Shown here one piece after another: positions 46,967 through 58,859 of a stretch of DNA of 64,000 nt. Origin of the DNA: Eunapius fragilis (taxonomy: Eukaryota; Porifera; Demospongiae; Spongillida; Spongillidae); NCBI GenBank assembly GCA_963681505.1, contig OY811974.1:1385128-1449127 (forward strand), read 5' to 3'. The position numbers and the translations under genes were made by a program. The notes beneath the pieces were generated by a model. That model was given only the letters and a program-made list of their open reading frames with translations. It was not told the DNA's origin and ran no database searches. Position 1 is the first letter of the stretch. Every line of letters begins with the position of its first letter.

Positions 46967-48399
46967 GGACTCACATTAAAATTTCATCTGTAGGTCTCTC
47001 GGTGCATTTGTCATTATCCCCCTGGTTCTGCTGACGGGACTCCTTCTCTGTTGGCACTGGACGGACTGCAGTTCAGTCATCGTTACGGTCGGCAAGACCG
47101 TTGTCCCTGTTCAGAGCGCACCAAAGTCGCCACTGCAGGCGACAGCCAAATCGTTCACGGTGCAGAGCGCTGCACCGCGCTCCTCCGACCTGATCTACCT
47201 CCTGTCCAGCCTGACGTTTGAGAACTATGGCGTGGTGCAAAGCACTTACAACTACTTCTACGGGACTGTGTACGTGGGCTACTTTGAGACGCTGAACGTG
47301 ACGACCCCCTACACGAGCTGGGCCTATGACCCCTTTGGACCAAGCCCTTACTACCTCTTCCAGGACGTAAATGGTGCTCAGGTGACCCCTCCTTCTGGAA
47401 TGAGGAGCAGTGTACCACTTGGAGGTGAGACCTCTCACCCTTTCATGTTACATGTATATTGGGGTTTTGAAACATGAATAAATATTCCCTAAAATGTGTA
47501 CAAAGTCAAAAATGAAATTTATGTGTACAAGATACAGAACTGTGTCAAAAATTTAATACTTGCAAGTGTAATAAATTTAAATTATTGCCGGGCGTTTGTT
47601 GATTACAGATTGCAAGAGAATTGAAAATATCATGTATCAGGAAAAAAATTTTGCTTGCAAAAGATACATTAATTATTGCAAGTAAAACAGATTGCAAACA
47701 TCAGCTGTAGGAGGGGATTCTAGAGTAGTGGTGTGGTGTGTGGGGATGGTTAATGATACTAGGATGAGGGCCATTGTGTTAGAAGGATCAGGGTTGTTCA
47801 CTAGGATCATTGTCCCATTGTGTTTGGGAGAACAATGTTAACTACCCAGTCAGTAACCTGTATAATTTCCTGCACACTTTGCAATTAAGTGGCTTCCTCT
47901 GATTGCATCATTCTGGTAGAAGGGAGAGGGGAGGAGGAAGAGGGTGTGTCGGTCATTCTGTCCCATATTTTTAAAAGGTATCTCCACTGGGTCATTTGAG
48001 CTTCGAGCTGACGGGACCTTCCACGAGTGGACCATCTTCAACCAACACCCAGCTGGGCCCCCAAAGTTCCAAACCTTGGACAACACCTTCATGGGTCTGT
48101 ATGTGAAGAGAGCATCGGGACATACTGCCTCCTATGTCCTTCAGACCAACCCAAGTGATGGCCGCCTGCCTGGGGTACAGAGCCTCATGTACCAAGGTGA
48201 GGTGGGGGGGGGGGGGGGGGGGGGAGAAAGTTGAAAGTCCACATGTGTACATGTAATGTGCATATGTGTTGTGTCTGTGTGTGTGTATATGGATTTGTGT
48301 TTATGCATGTGTGTGTCATGTTAGTGTGTGACATACACTGTCTAGGAAGAAGCTGTCACATGTCACATTGTACATGTATATGTGTGCTTGGATATATAC

Positions 48400-48444
<45 letters not shown>

Positions 48445-49252
48445 GTTTTTTTTTTTCCCCTGGGACCCTTTTTCATTCATAAGTGGATTTGTCCCCTCTA
48501 TGGGGGATTAGTAGGAGGAGATGTATTCCATTTAATGCACACCTCTCTCTCTCCCTCTCACACACACACACACACACACACATACAACAGGTGCCCATCC
48601 AATGTCCAAACTGGTTGTCATGGACAGCAGGCTCCCGGTAACAGCCACCGTCTACGCCTACTCCCGGTACAAGGTGGGGGACATGAACACCTCAGCCACG
48701 CCCGCCGTTGCCTTCACGGCCATCTTGGAGAACCCTCTGAACGAGACGCTCACGGCCTCCTTCATGTTCAACTTCCCCCACGGGATAGAGCCACACACCC
48801 AGCGAGCCTTCCCACAGATGTCAGACAAGGAGTGGGAGGAGGGGTCAGCCCCTCCCACCACCGGGAACGTACTGAAAGGTGTGGTCAATGCCATCTCATG
48901 TTTTGAGGCCTGCGTTGGTGACCCAGCGTGTGCATCTTGGACCTACCTGGATGCCAACCAAGCCTGCGTTATATACCCCTATGTGCTGCTGAATGGATAT
49001 GCTGATGGCTACTACGCTGGTGTGAAGGTGAGGGGACTGTTGTGTGGAGTGGGAGGAGCTTTGGTGGGGTGGGCGGGGCTTTTGGGGGAAAGGTTATTAT
49101 GTTTTGTGCGTGTGCGTGACATGGGTGTATATTGTGGGATAGGAACATGTGTGTACATGGAAGTTTGTGTGAAATATGCATGTGTGTGCATTCATCCTCG
49201 TACTCTGATGCATGTTGTACACACACACTTATACACCATACACACACATACA

Positions 49253-49286
<34 letters not shown>

Positions 49287-52200
49287 GTAGGGCTCGTGGG
49301 ATACTAGTGACATTTGCACCACAGTGAACAGAGTGGACACAACCACCTCAGCAGGAGGGAACCTGTCTCTATGTGGCTTCTCCTCGGATACCACAGTACG
49401 TCCTATCTAATCTACCAATGGGTTAAGTCCTGCCCAACCCACCAATGGGTTAAGTCCTACCTAACCCACCATTGGGTTAAGTCCTACCTAACCCACCAAT
49501 GGCTACCTAACTACTAATTCCTACTTAACCCACTAATGGTTTTTAAAAGACCTACCTAACTCACCAATGGGTAAGTCCTACTTAACCCATAAATGGGTTA
49601 AGTTCTACCTAACCCACCAATGGGTTAAGTCCTACCTAACCCACCAATGGGTTAACCTAACATGTACCTAACCCACTTCCCTTGTCCCTCCATTGTCAAA
49701 AGGCTAAATTTTCCTTTGGGATGAACAATGATGTCTACTCTCTGTGGGAGGAGTTTGCCTCCACTGGGTCCTTTGGACCTCCCCATAATGGATACTTTGT
49801 GAATGGAGCAGCAGCTGGAATGGTGACCCTGGGACCCTACCAGACCAAGGAGGTGACCATTGTCCTGGGATGGTACTTCCCTGACAGAGATTTCCTGGGG
49901 CTCCACGTTGGTGAGCGTTGTGTGAATGTGTGGGTGGAAGTGATAGGTGTGATGTGTGAGGGTATGAAGGTGATTAAGTGTTGGTGTGTGACGTGTGAAG
50001 GTGGTGGGCATATGATGATGGCATCAGTGTTTTTGGTGTAGATGATAATGTGATAGTGTGAATGTGATGGTTAGATGGACCTCATCTGTGTTGGCAGGGA
50101 ACTTCTATGACCATCTATTCAAGAGCTCTGCAGAGGCAGCAGAGAAGTTAGGCAGCAGCCGTGTTGAGGCCGTGACGGACATTGCCAAGCTCCATGAGCC
50201 CTTTTTCACCTCCTCCATGCCCACATACCTACAGGACATCCTCATCAACAGCCTGTCCCACATCCGGTGTGTGGGGGGGATGTGTGTGTGTGTGTGTTTG
50301 TTTGTGCATATGGGTGTGTGTGGTTGTATCAAGTCACAAGGGTGTGTGTGCATGTGTGTATGCATGGTGTGCGTATGGGTGGGTGTGGTTTTGTGTGTAT
50401 GTGGGTGTGTTTTTGCCCCCTTTGCCCCCCCCCCCTTGTCCCACCTCTGGATAAGATACTTTTATTTCTATCTCCACCATACCAGTAGCTATTGCTTACA
50501 CCTGCTTGCTTCTTTCGGTGAGCGGGTTTTTTGCTTCTTCTGTAGTTAATTGACAGTTGATAGCGTATTTGTACATGGTTACGTAAAGCATTTAAATCGA
50601 ATTATGGCCCTGTAGTCATAGTAACACCATTGTAAAGCTTGCCAGTACAAATGTAAGGTATTTCACCCATCAGTTCAAAGCCATTCACATTGCTGACAAG
50701 TGAAGATAAAATGGCGAATCATGACACGTCTTTTGGTGCAATCAGCATCATTTTAAATCTATCACGAGTTATATGAAAGTAAAAGGAAGGAGAAGAGGAA
50801 GAAACAAATGGGACCGGGTCCGAGGGTGAGCTACTCGTATTTTAACCGTACATTTTTGTGGAGTCCGACTAGTGCGAAACGATGCGTTTTTAACTCTTTC
50901 GATTTCTACGCTGTCCGGGAGAGTCACTAATCGCAGTTCACATTTTTCAAATGATATTCACGACCCCAGTATATACCTACATGTATTACATTTAGTTCTT
51001 GATTATTCATTCATTAATGATAGTCTTAATGTCTGTGTATCACATTTAATAACTTGTATGTACCACATCATTAATAGAGTCTTGCGGTTATATTACACAC
51101 AGGTCAGCCTTCTGGTTGAGAGATGGACGCTGGAGGCAGTGGGAATCATATGACTGTGTGGACACAGGTCAGTCTACCTGTAGTGTGGGTCAGTCTACCT
51201 GTAGTGTGGGTCAGTCTACCTGTAGTGTGGGTCAGTCTACCTGTAGTGTGGGTCAGTCTACCTGTAGTGTGGGTCAGTCTACCTGTAGTGTGGGTCAGTC
51301 TACCTGTAGTGTGGGTCAGTCTACCTGTAGTGTGGGTCAGTCTACCTGTAGTGTGGGTCAGTCTACCTGTAGTGTGAGTCAGTCTACCTCAGTCCATTGT
51401 GGGTCAGTCTACCTATAGTGTGAGTCAGTCTACATGTAGTGTGGGTCAGTCTACCTGTAGTCTGGGTCAGTCTATCTGTAGTGTGGGTCTGTAGTGTGGG
51501 TCAGTCTACCTGTAGTGTGGGTCAGTCTACCTGTAGTGGGTCAGTCCGCCTGTAGTGTGGGTCAGTCTACCTGTAGTGTGGGTCAGTCCGCCTGTAGTGT
51601 GGGTCAGTCTACCTGTAGTGTGGGTCAGTCTACCTGTAGTGTGGGTCAGTCTACCTGTAGTGTGGGTCAGTCTACCTGTAGTGTGGGTCAGTCCATCTGT
51701 AGTGTGGGTCAGTCTATCTGTAGTGTAGGTCAGTCCATCTGTAGCTGTGATGCTTAGGATTGGACCACCTGGTTTTAAGTGTGTTGAGTTGGATCATGTT
51801 TTCATTTGGGGAGGTAGTGAAAGTGAGGATGAATTGAGAGGAGTGAGGATGAGGTGAAGATGTCAGGTGTCTTTATTGACTGAATACAGATGGCAGTTGT
51901 AAGGGTGTTGACATCAGGAGTGGTCACTTGCGTGGAGTTTATGAATGGACTGGGGAGGAGGTTATCATGACATGAGTTATAACCTTCTGTTCTTGTATTC
52001 CTCCTCCCCAGACTCTGTCCATAATGACGGAGAACGTCACATCCCTTATATCATGATATTCCAAAACTCTACAATCAGCAAGGTTAAAGCTTGGGGGAAG
52101 TCCCAGTTGAGTAATGGAATGATCCAGGAAGCATTGAGGCCCGGGTGTTTCCCGGGAATACCCTTATCACCAAAGGTACAGCATTCATCTTGCAGCGCAG

Positions 52201-55200
52201 CTGACATATTTTGCCTGTTAATGTTCTCAACTGATTGGATAATGATCAAATCAGTGAGAACATTAGACATTAACAGGCAAAATAATCCAAGTACTCGTAT
52301 CATCATGGTATTGTCAATAGTATTTCTATTTAGTGCACACCTACTGTAGTTCAATCAGAATACAATATCTCCACTGTTGACCAGACATGATCTCTGATTT
52401 GACCATTTCACTTTTGTGTTGCCAAATGAACACACACACACGTGCGCACACACACACCCTGCAATCATTTGTCATTTGTTATATCATATGAAAGTATCAT
52501 ATATTCATTTCATAGAAAAATGAATATATTGGAACACTGATGCAATGTATTTTAACAACCAGTGCTTCATTTTATCGATTTATTTCCTTCCTCCTCCCCA
52601 GCAAGTGGACGCCCCAGGTGGTCGGCCCATGTCTGACGTCTCGTCCATGTTCATCACCTACCTCCTGGAGCTCTACACCTGGACCAACGACAGCTACACA
52701 AGGGGTGTGGTCAGGGACCTCTGGCCCACGGCAAAGATGGCCGCCCAGTGGCAGATGGCCGTGAGCAGCAATGGCTTCCTCCCCACCTGCCTGGTGAGCA
52801 CGTACGACATATTGGACCTGGACCAGTACAGGTTTGCCACTTTCAATGGAGCCTTCCACCTGCTGGCTATGAAGGCAGCTGAGACCTTGGCCTACATGAT
52901 GGGTCAGTGGGGGATAAGGGACAGAGGGAGGAGTGAGTGAGGGAGAGGGTGGGAAGGATAGAGAGGGAGGGAGAGGGTGGGAAGGATAAAGGGAGGGAGA
53001 GGGTGGGAAGGATAAAGGGAGGGAGAGGGTGGGAAGGATAGAGGGAGGGAGAGGGTTGGAAGGATAGAGGGAGGGAGAGGGTGGGAAGGATAGAGGGAGG
53101 GAGAGGGTGGGAAGGATAGAGGGAGGGAGAGGGTGGGAAGGATAGAGGGAGGGAGAGGGTGGGAAAGATAGAGGGAGGGAGAGGGTGGGAAGGATAGAGG
53201 GAGGGAGAGCAGGGGCGGATGCAGGATTTTGGCAAGGGGGGGGTCCTATATAAGTAATTGATGAGGGGGAGGGGTGCGCTTCGCGCGCTAAAATTTTTTT
53301 GGTGCGCATTCCAATTTTTCCACAGATTGTACATGTAAGGGGGCCGGGGATTGGAAACTAAGGCAATCAACACCAATAAATGAGTGACACTCTGTTACAT
53401 TCTGCCGGGTTTCCAGGCTATTGTAATCTTATGGATTTAAATGGCTGTGTTGTTACATGCATGCGGTTTCCTTTGCTATTTGAACCATTAAAATTTACCG
53501 AAAAATTGTTTTGTACACATTCCACAGATTGTACATTTAGGGGGATTAGAAACGGAAACAATCACAACCAATAAATGCGTGCCACTCCGTTACGTTCTGA
53601 TTTCCAGGCTATTGTGGTTTTGCGGATTTATACGGCTAGTGTGTTTCGTCACAGATTTGCATTGTACGTTACATGCGCCGGCTTAGTTTCTTTGTTAAAA
53701 TTTATAATTTAAAATTTAAATTTGCAATGGTCTTGCAACAAGGTGCATTCAACCTTGATGGGTACTAAAAATAGAGCACGAATCAAAATAACTGCGGAAA
53801 GATACGACCGTGCATGGGTTAGCATTTTGGAATACATTTATCTTACGTATAAATACCAGCCTACTACGAATCTCGCAATTTACAGAACTAAAATATAGTA
53901 CTAACCAATGAATAAGCAATAAGAATAAGCTATTTAGCAACTTCACGAAGTGCACTCCGTAGAAATGTATATCTCACGTGCGACACGTCATATGCTAATT
54001 ATATTCATATTCAGGTTCGAGGGGGGGGGGGGTCCAGACACCCTGGACCCCCCCCCCCCCCCCCCCTGGATCCGCCACTGGGAAATATGCCAAAATTGAC
54101 GTTGATCGTTTCATCGCGCGCGAACTGCTGACAATAAGAGTCATAAGACACGTGGGGTACAATATGATATTCATAAACAGTGCACGTGATATAATAATTT
54201 CATGCTTGGCCCTGAGGGGGGGGTTACGACCCCCGGAACCCCCCCCCCCTGTATCCGCCACTGGAGAGGGTGGGAAAGATAGAGGGAGGGAGAGGGTGGG
54301 AAGGATAGAGGGAGGGAGAGGGTGGGAAGGATAGAGAGGGATGGGACACGGACTGAAGAAAGTCCCATGGGTGGGGATAGAGGGAGAGGACAGTGCATGA
54401 CACAGGAAAAAGGTTCAAAATCCCAGCCTTGGGTTTTTTAGGGTGGTTTTTAACAAAACGCAAATTGAGCGTCTAGATGGGAATATCGCAAAAACCGTCC
54501 TGGGATATGGCGTCCAGGGTGGGAATAGCCTAAAAACGATGCTGGGTTTGTCGAACAAAACCCATGTTGAAGCAATGAATAAGAATGAGCTCAACATGGT
54601 TTTTGTTCGACAAACCCAGCATGGTTTTTAGGCTATTCCCACCCTGGACGCCGAATCCCAGAATAGTACGCTCAATTCCAGGATGGCTTTTTGTTAAAAA
54701 GCCACCCTAAAAACCCAAGGCTGGGATTTTGGAACGTTTTTCTCTGCGACCCTCCCAAGGCAGCACAGTGTATATATGATGGGTTGTGTATGCAATGTTC
54801 ATTGTTGCCTAGTGTTTGATGGCCTTAACCATTGCCAAATCATCATCATTCAATGTGTTCTTTCAGTGTGCATTTCTTTCCCTAAATTGCAGGGGATGGT
54901 GTCTTTGGTGCACAGTGCCATGATGCCTTTGTGAAGGGACAGGTGGCCCTAGACCTCTACCTGTGGAATGAGACAGCTGAGTACTACAATGCTTACACAA
55001 CAGAGTACTGTGGACAGCAAGGGGGAGGAGGTCAGGCCAAGAGAAGGAAGTGGCTTAAGGAGGAGGTTGGACTGGACCCTAACACACCTGGGGCCATCAT
55101 GTCTGACAGCTTCTATGCCCAGGTGGGCCAAACTTGTCCCCTAGCTAACCTCTCTGTCCCCTAGCTAACCTCTCTGTCCCCTAGCTAACCTCTCTGTCCC

Positions 55201-56455
55201 CTAGCTAACCTCTCTATTCCCTAGCTAACGTCTCTGTCCCCTAGCTAACCTCTCTGTCCCCTAGCTAACCTCTCTGTCCTCTAGCTAACCTCTCTGTCCC
55301 CTAGCTAACCTCTCTGTCCCCTAGCTAACCTCTCTGTCCCCTAGCTAACCTCTCTGTCCCCTAGCTAACCTCTCTGTCCCCTAGCTAACCTCTCTGTCCT
55401 CTAGTTAACCTCTCTGTCCCCTACATAACCTCTTTGTCCCCTAGCTAACCTCTCTGTCCCTTAGCTAACCTCTCTGTCCCCTAGCTAACCTCTCTGTTCC
55501 CTAGTTAAAGTTCATTCTCTGTGTTTCCTACCACTCATCAGGTGTTGGCGTACTCTCTAGGTCTGGGCACCCTGGTGCAGAATGAGACAAGGTTAAGGCT
55601 GCACATGAAGGCTGAGCTGGAGTATAATGACTCTCCTTGGGGTCTCTTGGCACTCACTGGTTAGTGACCTTCTTTACAATCATCTGAGGGGGGGGGGGGG
55701 GGGGGGGGGGGTGTTCCCAGGCCTTACATTAGGGGTTCCCAGGCCAGCAATGTGATGTGATGCCCATCCCCTCTCCAGGGAGAAACCCGTATCCTGGCAA
55801 CCCTTTTGAGAATTCAGTTTGGATGATGGCAAACCCAGACTGGGCTGCAATAATGCTTAACCTTGAGGAGGTATGTAACAGAACTGGCATGACCAAACCT
55901 CCATGCAGTTCACCTGGTGGTGCTCATGGTAGTTACACATCATTTCTCTCCTCCCTTCAATCATCTTCCTCCCCATTCCCTCAGGACCCAGACCTTGCTC
56001 TGTCAGTGGCCCAGAAGGCTCTGGACAATTGGAGATATGTTCTCAATGACCAGTGGAACGTCGCAGGACTCGTAGGAGGTTACCACACACCCGAGGAAGG
56101 GGGGAGTGGCCTGCCTTACATGACCAGCCACTACGGCTTCTACATGACGGCCTGGCACATGGTGTTGGCCCTGTCGGGTCAGGTAGCAAACATGACGCAG
56201 GGGTCACTGACCTTTGAACCCAAGCTTAGCCCTCCGTTCACGTTTCCCGTGATGCTGCCGGGAGTGTGGGGGTACGTGGAGGGAGAGGTATTCTCCCCAA
56301 AGCACCCCATAGGTGGCTACGTCCAGTACACCGTGGGTCTTAACTTTGGCTCCATCACGCTCGAGTCTCTTAGCATCAGTGGGTGTGGTCTTCCCATCAA
56401 CGGATCCCTGTCACTGAGAGCCGATGAGCTGGTCAGATGGGACTGTGACCTGTAA
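46705..56455 (+). CDS. GH116 (GBA2-related) glycoside hydrolase, signal-anchored, with PAN/apple-like insert
   Basis: Exons 46705-46730, 46994-47424, 47978-48196, 48591-49027, 49291-49395, 49703-49910, 50098-50266, 51103-51167, 52012-52175, 52602-52902, 54893-55122, 55542-55659, 55779-55870 and 55985-56455 join in phase to 1011 aa plus TAA. The short N-terminus MKAPDKPKR precedes a hydrophobic segment (about 11-30), predicting a type II anchor. GH116 signatures: SFELRADGTFHEWTIFNQHP, SVHNDGERHIPY, GGRPMSDVSSMF, GLPYMTSHYGFYMTAWH. By alignment memory E546 (RQWESYDC) would be the nucleophile and D677 (VSTYDILDLDQY) the acid/base. Residues about 320-385 (SCFEACVGDPACASWTYL, NQAC) resemble a PAN/apple domain inside the N-terminal GH116 domain. 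Human GBA2 cleaves glucosylceramide on the cytosolic face; this anchor and the NxS/T-rich ectodomain suggest a lumenal or extracellular enzyme, so the substrate is uncertain. Confidence 0.92.
48201..48449 (+). repeat. G-run and (GT)n tracts in GH116 intron
   Basis: A run of about 18 G starts 9 nt after the donor at 48197; a (GT)n tract lies at about 48407-48443. Confidence 0.9.
49393..49675 (+). repeat. 27-bp tandem array starting at a GH116 splice donor
   Basis: The first unit is the exon end and donor itself (ACA|GTACGTCCTATCTAAT). About nine further units carry AAGTCCTACCTAACCCACCA and ATGGGTT. The paralogous intron at 62200-62277 retains only about one unit. Confidence 0.9.
51163..51745 (+). 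repeat. 21-bp array copying a GH116 splice donor, ~27 copies
   Basis: The exon ends GACACAG|GTCAGTCTACCTGTAGTGTG and the intron repeats GGTCAGTCTACCTGTAGTGT head to tail. Each unit restarts with GGTCAGT, the genuine donor sequence. The period is divisible by three, so open frames appear. Confidence 0.97.
52208..52283 (+). repeat. Small foldback sequence in GH116 intron
   Basis: ATTTTGCCTGTTAATGTTCTCA is mirrored by TGAGAACATTAGACATTAACAGGCAAAAT around a spacer of about 12 nt, with an 8-nt indel between the arms. It lies 32 nt after the donor at 52176. Confidence 0.8.
52920..54345 (+). repeat. 26-bp minisatellite interrupted by a transposon
   Basis: AGGGAGGGAGAGGGTGGGAAGGATAG-type units run from about 52920 to 53212 and resume at about 54262-54345. 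The interval is the inserted element 53213-54262. All within the GH116 intron 52903-54892. Confidence 0.9.
53213..54262 (+). mobile_element. Non-autonomous DNA transposon(s) with CAGTGGCGGATCCAGG-type ends
   Basis: The left end is CAGGGGCGGATGCAGG. The right end, read inverted, is CAGTGGCGGATACAGGGGGG. A further internal end (CCTGGATCCGCCACTGG) at about 54066-54083 suggests a nested or composite insertion. Two internal segments of about 190 bp (around 53325-53440 and 53520-53640) are diverged direct duplicates sharing TTTCCAGGCTATTGT. No transposase frame seen. Flanking GGAGAG repeats could be the target duplication, but the host minisatellite makes this ambiguous. The termini resemble hAT-type ends. 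Confidence 0.65.
54400..54748 (+). mobile_element. Foldback element with ~150-bp arms
   Basis: The left arm, about 54400-54571, contains CCCAGCCTTGGGTTTTTTAG and GCGTCCAGGGTGGGAATAGC. The right arm, about 54591-54748, is its near-complete reverse complement. The spacer is about 20 nt around GCAATGAATAAGAATGAGC. No coding capacity. In the GH116 intron 52903-54892. Confidence 0.85.
55135..55505 (+). repeat. 20-bp tandem array (CTAGCTAACCTCTCTGTCCC)
   Basis: About 18 units starting within about 15 nt of the donor at 55123. In the GH116 intron 55123-55541. Confidence 0.97.
55690..55712 (+). repeat. G-run
   Basis: A run of more than 20 G in the short GH116 intron 55660-55778. Confidence 0.9.
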
Positions 56456-57004
56456 TGTATAGGACTGTTGTTGCCATGGTAATAATGTGTTTGCATGTGC
56501 ATGATGTCATGATGTGTTTGTGCTATGGGTAAGCAGAGGCTTTGGTGCCTGTGCTGCCGTTGTTATGGAGATGATACATTTGTTTACTGCATGTATCATG
56601 GTGGTACCCTTCACATCAGACCTTGGGTGCAGGTCCTTATCAAGGACCAATTAATGCCAATGGCATTAATTATTAACTACAGTTGAGTACAGAAGTAACA
56701 TTTGGTATCATTTATGCATTTGCGAATAACTAACACATACAAACGTCAGGATTGCCTCCACGTACAACACACCACACACAAACCCAGGCAGGGGGCTTGA
56801 GACCAATCTATATTTTAAAGGAGATGAGCCCATCTGCAGCAGCTCAGTGACATTTGCACCTATACTTCCTATCTACAGCCACACCTACTTCCAACCTACA
56901 GCCACACCTACTTCCTATCTATAGCCACACCTACTTCGTACCTACAGCCACACTTCCTATACACTACCTACATACAGCATACAACAGACAGTCTTACACA
57001 ATGC
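56456..57004. other. Intergenic region after GH116
   Basis: Presumed 3' UTR of GH116 and of the opposing ankyrin/Death gene. A short CAGCCACACCTACTTCC repeat lies at about 56875-56950. No coding similarity recognised. Confidence 0.5.
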
Positions 57005-58838
57005 TTATGCCACCATTGGCAACCTAGCTGCTGTTGTAAGCTTCTGTTCTAATGACTCAGCTAGAGCAACTTCACCAACTGCTGGTGTCTTCAGAGCATC
57101 TATCATTGTTAGCCATGTGTATGGACTACATGTAACACCAGTAGTGGCTTGGTCCTTCCATGTTCTGAACACCTCTTCAAATGAGTCAAGACATGCCTTC
57201 ACTTTACCTGCATGTTTATTTTGGATACTGTCCAGAATGCCTCCTGATAGGCTTAGCTGAACACCAACTGCTCTCCATTTGGAAGGGATGACAGCTGCAA
57301 CTTCATTCATCAGGTCCTTCAGACTTGGAGGGTCCTGTATACCTGTACATAACAATTGACCAAAAAACATGGCAAAATTTCTGAAGGACAACACGCACCT
57401 CTTTAACCACCACCCTCAGCATTGCCCACACTCCATCCTGAACTCCCTCCTGCTTCTCATCACCACAACAACTCCTCTGCTCTCCTTCACAACATCCACA
57501 TACCCCTCCACACCACTCTCCATCAACCACTGGATACCATACTTCCACACCTTACACCGACGCCTCATCCTCCCATCAGGGGTGTGGTCAGGACCCTGCT
57601 CATCAGGTAGAGAGTAGAGCAATGCTAACTTCAACAGGAGGACGCACACAAACCGAGGTGGTAAGAAGGAACACTGTCCCCTGCAGCTCAGGTACCATCC
57701 CAATGTACACACATCACCTTCACACATGATCCATTTTACCTCAGACCTGCCTGCTTCAAGCAGAGCTGGGAAGAAGAGGTAGTACATTGATCCATCTGGC
57801 ACACTACCACAATGGCCGCTATCATTCTGAACAAGGATGTTGTGGTCATCCATCTTGAAGCAGTACTGGAGATGTTCAAACAGGACACCAGCACCGATGG
57901 AGGGAGGTGTGGGAACATGGCACCTAGCTGTGAGACAGGGATGATACCAAGGTTGGAGGAGGGGCCTCTGAGAGCTTTGGTCTTCTCTGAGAACAGCTGC
58001 TCATGAAAGGAGTTCAGAAACATCTTGACATCTGTGACAATCCAGCTGTCAGAGCTATTGGTACAATTCTGAAGGACAAGCACATACCCAAGTGTTTCCA
58101 GCTCCTTGGCCCAGAGTAGATACTGATGATCTGTTGGGAGGTGGTATACAGTTTCTTCTCCGATGTACTTCACAACTTGTGGTATAGAACAGGCCACTGT
58201 TCCTTCCCTAACCTTGGTAAGGAGGATCACCGCTCCAGACCAGAGACTGTATGATGTAGGGACTTCTCCATTTCATTGTAACCCTTCAAGCTTTTTCCAG
58301 GGTGACCATTGTACCTTATGAGCTCAGCAATCATTAGTGGATTAATATATCTCCATGTTATTGCATAATACAAAGAGGTTTGGCCATACTTATCTACAGC
58401 ATTGACATCACTTCCATAATCACTAAGAAGGTTCCTGACAATGTCAATGTGACCTCGTTGAGCAGCCTGATGCATTGGTGTTCTACCATACATTCCCTTT
58501 GTGTTAGGGTCACATTTGAATTCATCAACCAGTGTGCACACTGTGGACAGTGACCCTCCAAAGGCAGCACGGTGGAGAGGAGTGTCGCCATCATTATTTT
58601 TAGCCATGATGTCATATCCGTCATCTTGAACAAACTTCCTGACAATGTAAATGTCACCTTTTCCAGCAGCCTGATGCAGAGGCGTATTGCCATCCATACA
58701 GTTTGGGTGGATGAAGTCATTAATCTTCGTTTCCGCGCTCGTTGAAGTACTACTTTGATCACGGTCCACCAGAACGACAGGTACATCGTTAGTTTCTTCA
58801 TATGTATTAATTTCTTGTACGCTTGCCGGATTGTTCAT
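57005..58838 (-). pseudogene. Ankyrin-repeat / COR-like / Death-domain gene, frame-disrupted
   Basis: The minus-strand start at 58838 (MNNPASVQEINTYEE) leads to three to four ankyrin repeats: DGNTPLHQAAGKGDIYIVRK, DGDTPLHRAAFGGSLSTV, YGRTPMHQAAQRGHIDIVRN, YGQTSLYYAI. This frame stops at 58227. A second frame (58263 to about 57905) continues a winged-helix/COR-like segment (SDSWIVTDVKMFLN, IIPVSQLGAMFPHLPPS). A third frame carries EHLQYCFKMDDHNILV through RRCKVWKYGIQWLMESGVEG to about 57430. A last exon, 57343-57005, after an AG acceptor encodes a Death domain (WRAVGVQLSLSGGILDSIQN, AVGEVALAESLEQKL). At least three frame changes (near 58230-58260, 57905 and 57430) point to a decaying gene, or to sequence errors in an otherwise intact one. 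Ankyrin-COR-Death proteins act in cytosolic signalling or innate immunity elsewhere; the role here is inferred. Confidence 0.65.
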
Positions 58839-58859
58839 GTTGTTCAGGGAGTATTTGAC

